A stretch of 64,000 nt of DNA from Bactericera cockerelli (Eukaryota > Arthropoda > Insecta > Hemiptera > Triozidae). The stretch lies in the NCBI GenBank assembly GCA_024516035.1, contig CM044956.1:8543997-8607996 (forward strand), written 5' to 3'. The position numbers and the translations under genes were made by a program. Shown here in pieces: positions 54,901 to 62,989 of this stretch. The notes beneath the pieces were generated by a model. The model did no database searches, was not told the origin of the DNA, and saw only the letters and a program-made list of their open reading frames with translations. The first letter of the stretch is position 1. Each line of letters opens with the position of its first letter.

Positions 54901-57900
54901 TTAAGTTATTGCGACATCTGAACATCGCTCCAGATGATCTGAACATATCAGAAGTACAAAAATTAATCAAGGTTGACTGTACCGTTGAAAAGAATAAGAT
55001 TCTATTTTTCTTATCTTTCCCAATAAACTATGATACAACATTTGAGCTGTATCATCTCATGCCTTTGCCCACCACGCAGAATAATACCTATGTTGCTATC
55101 ATACCTAATAATAATTACTTTCTTAAATCCAGAAATGTAGTTAAAACTTTGAATGGCCCGTGTGTGTTAGGAAACCCATTCTACTGCTCGCAAACAAATG
55201 TAAATATCAATAATAATAAATGCGAACAACAAGTGCTACTCAACGGGAGCACAAAACAATGCGAGTACGTACAGCTAGAGGTACCCGAAAATTATCTAGA
55301 ATTTATACCTGATATTAATCAATATCTAGGTGTTTTCCCTTGTGAGGATATATTACGAGTAGAATCTCAAGACCACGACGAAGTCAAGGAGGTGCAAGGA
55401 GTTTACCTCATCGAACCAGCACTTAATAACAGAATTCTCTTTAGGGACCATGTACTTTCTTTTCAGGAAAAAGCTTCCGGAAAACCCATTATTTTACATC
55501 CTGAAGATAACATTATTAGCAACGTTCAAGTTCACTCATCATTAAGGTTAAAAAATTTACAACTAGCAACCATGGACCCAAATCAAATTAGAAAGCTAAT
55601 AATGGAAAATGAAAACAATGAGAATTGGAATTTTGTAAATATTATTTTATTTGTTTTAATTTTAAGTTTTTTGATTATACAGGGTGTACTAAAATTCTAT
55701 AAAAAATGGACTTTGAAGCATCCCAATGATACATCCAGTAACATAGTAGTTGGTTCAAGTCCAACTCCAAACAATATTGAAGTCCAACCAAGGGTCGATT
55801 CTGTGTACCCAAAAATTCCTCTTCCGGGTGCTGCCAAATTCTAGGAATAGAGGAGTTATGTATTCAAATTTGCTTATATTGTCATATTAAATGCTGACCA
55901 CTATTTTCTCCTGATAGCTCCTCAGGACAGCCATACACCTCAGTTCTGTTACCTGCATCGAGCAAGTCAGTTTTCTCACCCATAGTTTTTAAGTTTTTAT
56001 TATATCGTAATTTTCTAAGTTCAATAAATCGACTTTCGAGTCTAACTTTTTTAAAAAGCCATTTGTGTGACTCTAACTTATTTTTTGCATATATTTAACA
56101 CAAAAAAGGATGGTTTTTACATTATTGAAAAAAAGTTGACCCTTGACACATCCCCTGGTGAAGCTATCTAACGGTATCAAAAAGGCATGAAAATTTCTTT
56201 ATTTCAAATCAAAAAATTCATATCTATCTATTTAATTTTTTTTTTTCAAGTATACAATTAACTTCTTACAAAAAATTACTGAAACTTGTGAAATAAAATA
56301 TACATACGTTATTTCCGGCCCTGTTTTGATTAGAAATCTAAAACTTGTCTTAAATACTTTTAATGTCAACTACTTTTTGGAAATGTCTTACAAATATGGT
56401 GGTTCCTTTTAAGATTCCAAAGTTGACACCGCTGGGGCCGCCCCTGGTAATGATAAAAAACCAATACCTAGTAGAAAAGGTTTCTCCTGATATAGAATGG
56501 TAGCATTTTTTAAAATTTTAATCCGTTTTCTAGATATTTTCAGTGGCTCCTTTTTTGGCGGGCCCTATTATATTAATGAATACACAAAATCCATCATTAA
56601 ATTAACAAATTTTGTTATTGCGGCGGAAATTCAATCCGGACATAGATAGTTTGAAACCCTGAATCGAATGGAAGGTATTTTAGCCGCACTAACGTATATA
56701 GCACTTTGAAAATCCTGTTGTTTTGTTTTTGTAATAGCAATCCTTTAATGTTTAAATAGTAATGAGAACATCTAAAAGGAAGACTAGGAAGAAAGGCTAA
56801 TACTTAGACAAAGAAAGATGGAGTTTTCACTTTTTGGTGAATTCTTTTTCAACCTCTCAATTGTGAAAAGCAACACTGAAATAAAACGAAAATTGAAATG
56901 TTGGATATTTCACATTTTGGCAAAAAGGTATCGATATATTATTGGATTTTTCACATTCTCGTGTAATGTAAAAGAAAAAAACAAAAATTTTTCACGTTTT
57001 GGCTGGATAGATCTCAAATTTTGACCAAAAAAATGAAAACTTAAAATTAAAACTATACTAGATAGAAACATGGCCGTGAGTTCATTCGAAAGAGCTTTTA
57101 AAACTTATTAAGAATCTGAAATAAAACGAAAATTGAAATTTTGGATATTCCACAATTTTGGTAAAAAGGTATCGATTTGTATTGTACATGTGTCTTCTTA
57201 TCTAATAAAGTGTTTAATAATAATAAGAAAAAATTATTAGTCCTAGATAAACATGGGCTATGCCCGTTAATTTGTTAAAAAAAAAATCAAAAAAGTCGCA
57301 TAGCATAAATAATGCGATATGACTCCTCTGTTCCAGCCACCATGATGGGCTCTCACGTTGTGATCCTCAGCGGTGCCACCGGTCAGGTGCTGCAACGTCT
57401 CAACTCCATCGTGTCCGGGGAGATGATGCTGACTTCACCTCACATCCTGGTCCGACCTGACGGAGAATCCGTGGCCATCTTCTGCACGGTGCACAACAAC
57501 TCCCCCACCAGCATTTATGTGGTGTCCCTGAGTGATTTGATGACGGGAGACCCGAGCTTGGTAAGTAATGAGACTAGCCATAGTTGGTATAATCGACCTC
57601 AGTAGCTTGATCGATAAGGCAGCGGACTTGTAACCTGGAGGTCGGTGGTTCAAGTCCCGGTTTCAGCAAAGATTTAGTAAAGCGAGTTTGAGTACTGGTG
57701 ATATCACGAAAGTGATTTACACAAATATAATAACTTTTTTTAACTTAATGAAACTAGCCCGGGATCCCACTGAGTGCGATATTTCGTCTCACAACGTTGG
57801 TTGCTAAATGCGGCGCAGCGTTTCATGATTCGATCGCACGAATAGCTCAGTGGTTAAGCACTCGCTTGCCGTGTGGAAGGTCCCGGGTTCGAACCCCCGC

Positions 57901-60900
57901 CCCGACAAAAAATTGTATTCATTATTTGGTTACAGTTGTTTGTAAGGGATACCTTGCGGTGCGATCATGTTGACCCAGCACCTAAATGGGAAGTATTGTG
58001 TCACTTCTCGCCCATCAGAGGGGAGACATAGTACGGGATGGGCAGGCTGCAACACAGACCACAAGCGTCTATAGTACCTCCTGTTTCATGGCTACGAAAT
58101 AAAAAAAGGCTGTGTAACACTCATCTTAAGAAGAAAAAAATCCCTCTCCCTTTAAAATATGCGATCGTATCGCACAGACTAACCATTGCTTTGCAACGCT
58201 TTGCAGCATTTCACATTCAAAAATGTTGCACTCAGTGAAATTTTCAGAAATTTCGACGTGAGGTTGATATTTCCGGCCCAACCCAGGCTGGGTGAGGTTA
58301 ATGTTGGTACCTCGTACAATTCCCAGAGTATAGAGAGTAAAATCCCCATCAAAACGGGATTGTTATATTTATTTGACGTGTTTCTATTCTTCTTCTTTTT
58401 CTACGTCTTTTCCCACTCAAGTGGGGTCGACATTTCTTGACAGCCTTTTCCATGTCTCTCGATTTTGTGCCAGACTCACGTTTAAAATTTCCCGTGTTTC
58501 TATTGCCAGGTGAAAACCATCTACTCAGACATAGAAGGCCTCTCGGCCACGCCCATCCTGATCGACATGAATGATGACCACACGGAGGACATAGTCGTCA
58601 CCTCCAGGAACAAGCTGCTGGTGTTCATTATTATTATTATTATGTCCTAACTAAAGGGCGGGGTTATTGCCTATGGCAATCTCTTCCACCCAACCCTTAT
58701 TATTATTATATATTTATTTGACGTGTTTTTTAACTTTATTGTTGTGTTTATACATTGACATTTGTAAATAGGACTAGGTCCGTTAATAAACACCCGTTTA
58801 CCGGGCTTATTATTATTATTATTATATTTATTTGACGTGTTCCTATTGCCAGGTGAAAACCATCTACTCGGACATCGAGGGCCTCTCGGCCACGCCCATC
58901 CTGATAGACATGACTGATGACCACACGGAGGACATAGTCGTCACCTCCAGGAACAAGCTGCTGGTGTTCAATGGTCTCAACTACTCCCTGGTTCTCAACG
59001 TGTCCTATCCGTTCGATGACTCTTATGAACACGATATACAGTTGTAAGTAATTATTATTGGGTTGGGTGGAAGAGATTGCCAAAGGCAATAACCCCACCC
59101 TTTAGTTAGGACATATATTATGTATATATTTATTTATTGTTTCTTTATTTTTTTCTTCTATTATATTGTATTTTAATTTGTAATTAGTTTTGTTGTATAT
59201 AATATGTCCTATTAATAAAGTGTAAATAAATAAATAAAAATTATTAAACATGTTGGATCAAGTTTTATTTACAAATGACATAGAATATATTATACACACA
59301 TAGATATTGAAAAAGAAAACAAAATTCAACCTGTTGCTGTGGAAACCATGGGTGCTTGGAGCGTCGAATCGAAGAAATGGTTAGACCGTTTGGGAAAGAA
59401 ATTGATTGGAATTACGAATGACGATTATCATATTTGTGTTAATCACTTTCGTGATATCACAACTACTCAAACTAACTTTACTAAATCTACGCTGAAACCT
59501 GGACTTGAACCACCGACCTCCAGGTTACAAGTCCGCCGCCTTATCGATCAAGCTACTGAGGTCGATCATACCAACTATGTTTTTTTCTCTCTCTCTCTCT
59601 CCAGTTCTCCTGTGCCTGGGTATTTCAACAACGACACAACACCAGACTTCTTCGTGACGTATTCAGTGGGATCTGCTGAGTTTCTGTACTATTCTGTTGT
59701 AAGTAGGAAAGTAGTTTGTATATAGTAAACTAATAGACTAGAACTATTCTTGAATAGTCATTCAACTAGACTAGAAAAGGAGGCTTTTTATTCCTTAGAA
59801 GAATTTTTGAGGTGCAGCTTGAGTGATATGGTCTAACTTACAATTTACTTAGTTTGTTAATTCTTAAGTTCTATTATGTCTTTTCCTTCCTCTACCCCAT
59901 TTCTGTATCAGTATTTGACTTGTGTAAACAAATTGTAAATTTGATGTACACCAACAAATAAATCTTATCTTATCTCCCAGAGGAGCTAACTTGCTCCAAC
60001 TATCACAGTTTACCCATAACATAATATCTCCCTTGCCTTCATCCCATATTAGCTTATCTTGCTACTGGGGTCGGCATTGTTCAACCTCAAAGTTGTGGTT
60101 GGTAGGGTGGAGCACGTTTTTTTTTACGCCCGTATGCCCTTCTTAACGCCCACGATTCTATTAGGTTTTAACGTCCCGATCAGGACGGGGGCGAGAAGTG
60201 ACAGTACTTCCCTTTTCGGTGCTGGGTCAACACGAGCGCACCGGAAGGTATCCCTTACAAACAACTGAAACCAAATTTTGAATTAATTTTTTTTGACGTC
60301 TCCAGGTTTTAAACCCGGACCTTCCGCAAGGCAAGCGAGTATCTTACCACTGAGCTAATGGCGCGCTCCTGCCCTCAATGATACGGGGTTTTATTATTTA
60401 TACACAATTACACATATTATCGAACCTGAGTATAAGAGAACGATTTCCAGGTCAAATTTACCTCTAAATAAGGGTAAATTTGCTGATCTACATAAGGGTA
60501 AATAACTCTTTATAAGAGAAACCTTGATATAAGAGAAGAAAAAAAAAATCCGAGTTTTCTTGTATCTAGTTTCAACTGAACAAGAATTGGTCAAGTTTTG
60601 ATATAAAAAGATCTTTTTCTTTTGTTCTGTCTAATAATGCCTCGTATTCCCCCCTAGTCCACAGTGCTGGACGGAAAGACAGGGCACTCCCTTCTCCCCT
60701 CTCCCATCATCCGATCCAACATTCCTGACGCGGCAGGGATTACTCTGAGTTCCGTCGGCTATGGGAACGATGCCTTCCTCTACTGGATGTCTTCTTGTGT
60801 GAGCTATGAAACCAACCAGGAGGACTATAAGCTTTCAGGTGAGTAGTCTAGCTTTTGCTGATCTAAGTTCTGCTGATTTAGCGAGTATAGTATTACCTTG

Positions 60901-62930
60901 AGTTCAGTCGGCTATGGGAACGACGCCTTCCTCTACTGGATGTCTTCTTGTGTGAGCTATGAAACCAAACAGGAGGACTATAAACTGTCAGGTGAGTAGT
61001 CTAGCTTTTGCTGATCTAACTACTGCTTATCTAGCTAGTATTACACTGAGTTCAGTCAGCTATGGTAACGATGCTTTTCTCTACTGGATGTCTTCTTGTG
61101 TGAGCTACGAAACCAACCAAGAGGACTATAAACTTTCAGGTGAGAAGTCTAGCTTTTGCTGATCTAACTTCTTTTTTTAAAAGAAAGGTAAGCGTGCCCC
61201 GGAACCGCTTTCGCATTACTTCAGGGCACTTTACCTTTACATCCATGCCAAATTTCGGTCAGAAATTTCCGCTCCGGCCGGGACTCGAACCCGCAACCTC
61301 CGGGTCAGCAACGGAGGTCTAACTTCTGCTGATCTAGCTATTATTACACTGAGTTCAGTCAGCTATGGGAACGATGCCTTCCTCTACTGGATGTCTTCTT
61401 GTGTGAGCTATGAAACCAACCAAGAGGACTATAAGCTTTCCGGTGAGTACTCTAGCTTTTGCTGATCTAACTAATGCTGATCTAGCAAGTAAACTTGAGT
61501 TCAGTCGGCTATGGGAACGATGCTTTCCTCTTCTGGATGTCTTCTTGTGTGAGCTATGAAACCAACCAAGAGGACTATAAGCTTTCAGGTGAGTAGTCTA
61601 GCTTTTGCTGATCTAACTTCTACTGATTTAGCAAGTTTAGTATTACCTTGAGTTCAGTCAGCTATCGGAACAATGCCTGAATGTCCTCTTGTGCGCGGTA
61701 TGAAACCGACCAGGAGGACTTTATATTATCAGGTAAGTAGTCTAGCTCTTGCTGATCTAACTAATGCTGATTTAGCTAGTATAGTATTACCCTGAGTTCA
61801 GTTGGCTATGGGAACAATGCCTTCCTCTACTAAATGTCCTTTTGTGTGAGCTATGAATTCAATCAGGAGGACTATTATGTACAATTTCCACCATTTTACT
61901 GTAAATAAAACCCAATGAACCAGCGCGCAACGTCGATGGCATGTTGAATACACCAGTTCTAGTTCGGCCATTGGTTCTGACCGGTTCTGACCCGGAGGAT
62001 GCGGGTTCGAATCCCGGCCAGAGAGGAAAATTCTGACCGACGTTTTTCGTTTCCGGAATGGCATGGATGTAAAGGTAGAGTGCCCTGAAGTAATGCGAAA
62101 GCGGTTCCGGGGCACAATTACCTTAAAAAAAAATTCGGCCATTGAAATTCAACTTACAGCGAGGTTAAGACTTGAATGGGTGACCATTCGATTTTGAGCC
62201 CTCATGATGTTGACTGTTCCCGGCCCCTCTCGAGCTAGGTGAGTTTAATGTAGGTAGCTGGTTTGTGAGCTTCCAGCAAGTGAAGGAGGGTAAAACTTCC
62301 GTCTCGCGGTTAAAAGGTTAAATATGACCTTAGCGGTTAAAAGGAACGTTAAACCTGTTGGAAGGGACGTTAAAAGATGTACGTTGAACGTTAAAACCCA
62401 GCCAGGACATGACAAGTTATCCTCCCGTTTGGGATTTTTACCACATAATTATATGTCTTGGGCTTACTGCTGGAATAATGGGACTTTAATAGTCCTTATT
62501 GGTCAGTATAAATAAGGCGATATTATTATTATTTTTCTTTTGGGCTCCTTGGGCATAAGTCAAAACCAAACCTTGGAAATAATCTCCTTCTTTACAAGAT
62601 GATACTAAAACCAGTATGGACCTATGGGATCGAGCTTTGGGGCTGTGCGAAGCCCTCAAATATTAACCTAATTCAAACGTTCCAGTCTAGAACCCTCAGA
62701 CAGATGGTGGGCGCTCCATTCTATGTTTCTAACCAAACTATCCATGAGAACCTAAAAATTCCATATATCACAGAAGAAATTAGAAGAAGTTAATGATTTT
62801 TTTTTTGGTTTTATAGGAAGAAGTTATGAGGTGGACATTTGTAACGCTCGCTTCAATACCAGTACGGAAATCAAGCTGATGCTTCTGTCCCAACATGTGG
62901 CCAGTCCGGGAATTGTGCTCTACTCTTCAA
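42923..62930 (+). CDS. FAM234-family gene, copy 2 (exons 3-9 only)
   Basis: Exons match copy 1 in order, length and phase: 42923-43131, 44503-44680, 57337-57560, 58853-59043, 59605-59698, 60658-60838 and 62817-62930. Splice sites are intact and differences are few and mostly silent. Exons 1-2 (signal/TM part) are absent to the left because the contig begins in intron 2, and exon 10 is not found before the window ends: homology to copy 1 stops at about 63875, just before where exon 10 would start, and a family E SINE head begins there. Intron 4 is expanded by an 11.6-kb insertion. Either the second allele of the same gene or a recent tandem duplicate; the gap position favours the first. Confidence 0.75.
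46627..46856 (-). mobile_element. Mini-Helitron
   Basis: Minus strand begins TCTTAATATATAAATGTCAA and ends with the hairpin GCCCGCAAAGCGGGC, ten bases, then CTAG. It is preceded by A and followed by T, the Helitron insertion rule. At about 230 bp it has no Rep/helicase, so it is non-autonomous. Lies in the left part of the outer TIR element. Confidence 0.8.
47926..48067 (+). repeat. Family C Thr-like SINE with 17-bp target duplication
   Basis: Flanked by TTTATAAAAGAAATTAA on both sides (about 47909-47925 and 48068-48084). The head keeps CGGACTTGTAACCTGGAGG and B box GGTTCAAGTCCC. Inserted in the left arm of the inner TIR element. Confidence 0.85.
48370..48601 (+). repeat. 5' LTR of errantivirus-like element
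   Basis: Starts AGTTATGTATTC, contains TTCAATAAATCG (likely poly-A signal) and ends AACTTATTTTT. Confidence 0.9.
49316..50363 (+). pseudogene. gag of errantivirus-like element, one frameshift
   Basis: ATG at 49316 opens a Gag-like frame that hits a stop near 49494 through a frame break at about 49485-49495. Thereafter the frame continues to 50363. The second part has a Gag-type helical region and an Asn/Pro/Phe/Arg-rich nucleic-acid-binding-like tail, with no CCHC knuckle, as in errantiviruses. It overlaps pol by 7 bases in the -1 frame, suiting ribosomal frameshifting. Confidence 0.8.
50357..54180 (+). pseudogene. pol of errantivirus-like element, three frame breaks
   Basis: Protease with IDSGSTRSF near 50440, reverse transcriptase with LDLASGYLQIQMDE and VVYLDDILIF (about 51690-51720), RNase H with ATDASNVAIGAVLS and YSDHKPLQWL, an integrase HHCC finger (H-x-n-H-x-n-CEIC, about 53130-53260) and the DDE core with FDNGCEFKN. 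Breaks occur at about 50880-50900, about 51425-51435 (A run) and about 53460-53475. Order and residues are complete apart from these. It ends overlapping the env region. Confidence 0.88.
54129..55844 (+). CDS. env: env-like glycoprotein of errantivirus-like element
   Basis: An open frame ending at 55844 with no ATG at its start, but a strong acceptor TTTTTTCAG at 54137-54145 inside the 3' end of pol; errantiviral env is made from a spliced RNA, which fits. A basic furin-like RIRR is followed by a hydrophobic fusion-peptide-like segment and the pattern LGTLVKITTGNLDSTD, the arrangement found in insect errantivirus Env and baculovirus F proteins. Coiled-coil-like helices follow, Cys-rich and N-glycosylation-rich ectodomain, and one C-terminal transmembrane helix (WNFVNIILFVLILSFLIIQG). 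Unlike gag and pol the frame is unbroken. Role: membrane fusion; infectivity cannot be judged from sequence. Confidence 0.85.
   Translation, partial: LPAFFRFCWAILFQPTVAIKSITQNTGILPINLGEAKLQRTTYTILHYYSLDPLLQEVADLQNQYNQLQVITKDKRHLQKELVNHNKLILHLQIIAVNKLHAIGYESIPTRIRRALFPDLGTLVKITTGNLDSTDEHRYNKILEDLNNNDKRLQKQIELQYSLTHEAIARFDNMIKNIEHSKSAIQHKLSLLVNITDTAITVKDVFTAKDAATQLIFHYNTIITILQDLENALTFCKLRIYHPSILPLEDLKMQIEKIKLLRHLNIAPDDLNISEVQKLIKVDCTVEKNKILFFLSFPINYDTTFELYHLMPLPTTQNNTYVAIIPNNNYFLKSRNVVKTLNGPCVLGNPFYCSQTNVNINNNKCEQQVLLNGSTKQCEYVQLEVPENYLEFIPDINQYLGVFPCEDILRVESQDHDEVKEVQGVYLIEPALNNRILFRDHVLSFQEKASGKPIILHPEDNIISNVQVHSSLRLKNLQLATMDPNQIRKLIMENENNENWNFVNIILFVLILSFLIIQGVLKFYKKWTLKHPNDTSSNIVVGSSPTPNNIEVQPRVDSVYPKIPLPGAAKF
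55854..56085 (+). repeat. 3' LTR of errantivirus-like element
   Basis: 232 bp, one difference (T to C near 55909) from the 5' LTR, followed by target duplication TGCA. Confidence 0.9.
57592..57745 (+). repeat. Family C SINE present only in locus copy 2
   Basis: Inserted 9-25 bases after the FAM234 exon 5 donor. TAATGAGACTAGCC (left) and TAATGAAACTAGCC (right) are the target duplication. Copy 1 has the single empty site at 38156-38171. Confidence 0.85.
58510..58627 (+). pseudogene. Truncated duplicate of FAM234 exon 6
   Basis: The first 118 bases of exon 6 with an intact acceptor, then cut into a (TTA)n run and a minus-strand family F repeat. The full exon 6 follows at 58853-59043. Silent differences (for example TCAGACATAGAA against TCGGACATCGAG) suggest this piece is older than the split between the two locus copies, or has had gene conversion. 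Confidence 0.8.
60880..61880 (+). repeat. Tandem array of FAM234 exon 8 fragments (copy 2, six extra units)
   Basis: Units of about 120-150 bp each carry the last roughly 100 bases of exon 8 (TTGAGTTCAGTCGGCTATGG ... GAGGACTATAA), the donor GTGAGT and the intron piece AGTCTAGCTTTTGCTGATCT. They lie at about 60890, 61043, 61344, 61490, 61648 and 61783. Units 1-4 keep the exon 8 reading frame; units 5-6 have stops. A tRNA-like SINE (61173-61313) splits unit 2 from 3, with target duplication CTAACTTC. Copy 1 has only two extra units (40905-41013 and 41085-41150). Confidence 0.85.
61922..62300 (+). repeat. 5S rRNA-headed SINE with nested tRNA-headed SINE
   Basis: GTCGATGGCATGTTGAATAC begins the head and GCGAGGTTAAGACTTGAATG followed by GGTGACC continues it beyond the nested element, covering more of 5S rRNA than other copies. 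The nested SINE (about 61979-62140; B box GGGTTCGAATCCC) is flanked by TTCGGCCATTG on both sides. Confidence 0.85.
62545..62795 (+). pseudogene. Jockey-type LINE reverse transcriptase fragment, copy 2
   Basis: Open for about 64 codons: KPVWTYGIELWGCAKPSNIN, then QSRTLRQMVGAPFYVSNQT and KIPYITEEI, matching the RT thumb region of Jockey-clade LINEs. Lies in FAM234 intron 8, better preserved than the copy at 41155. Confidence 0.8.
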
Positions 62931-62989
62931 GTGAGTTTCAGTTACTTCCGAGATCCGGAGGTAACGAAGTTATTATTATTATGAATTTC

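Larger units (their letters stand above)
48370..56085 (+). mobile_element. Errantivirus-like LTR element with gag, pol and env
   Basis: LTRs of 232 bp (48370-48601 and 55854-56085) differ at one base. Target-site duplication TGCA (48366-48369, 56086-56089). TGGCGCAGTCCTCCGG after the 5' LTR resembles the tRNA-Ser primer site of the 17.6/297 group; a purine-rich tract AGGAATAGAGG precedes the 3' LTR. Order gag-pol-env as in insect errantiviruses (Metaviridae). Young by LTR identity, yet gag and pol carry at least four frame breaks, most at or near homopolymers, so they may be assembly errors as easily as mutations. Confidence 0.92.
47605..56568. mobile_element. Inner long-TIR element carrying the retrovirus-like insertion
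   Basis: Inverted arms 47605-about 48300 and 56086-56568 share GGAGCCACT, GGATTAAAATTTTAAAAAAT, TATCATTACCAGGGG and CAAGACAGGG-like blocks in mirrored order. Termini read AGGGTCCGCCAGAAAAAAGG and, inverted, AGGGCCCGCCAAAAAAGGAG. Without its insertions it would be about 1.1 kb, without a coding frame. It is nested in the outer element. Confidence 0.7.
45586..57174. mobile_element. 11.6-kb composite insertion bounded by TIRs, outer element
   Basis: Outer ends are CGATACCTTTTTGCCAAAAT (left) and the inverted ATTTTGGTAAAAAGGTATCG (right), flanked by ATTT at 45582-45585 and 57175-57178. Copy 1 has the uninterrupted site TAATTATTTGTATTG at 37661, a direct empty-site proof. A second inverted block (GAGAGGTTGAAAAAGAATTC at about 45820 and its reverse at about 56840) extends the TIRs, and an extra internal copy of the right end lies near 56930-56945. 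No transposase is seen; coding content belongs to elements nested inside. Confidence 0.8.

Noticed and set aside
62599..62793. Small host gene with WTYGIELWGC
   Set aside because: This is the RT C-terminal piece of a Jockey-type LINE, present in decayed form in the other locus copy.
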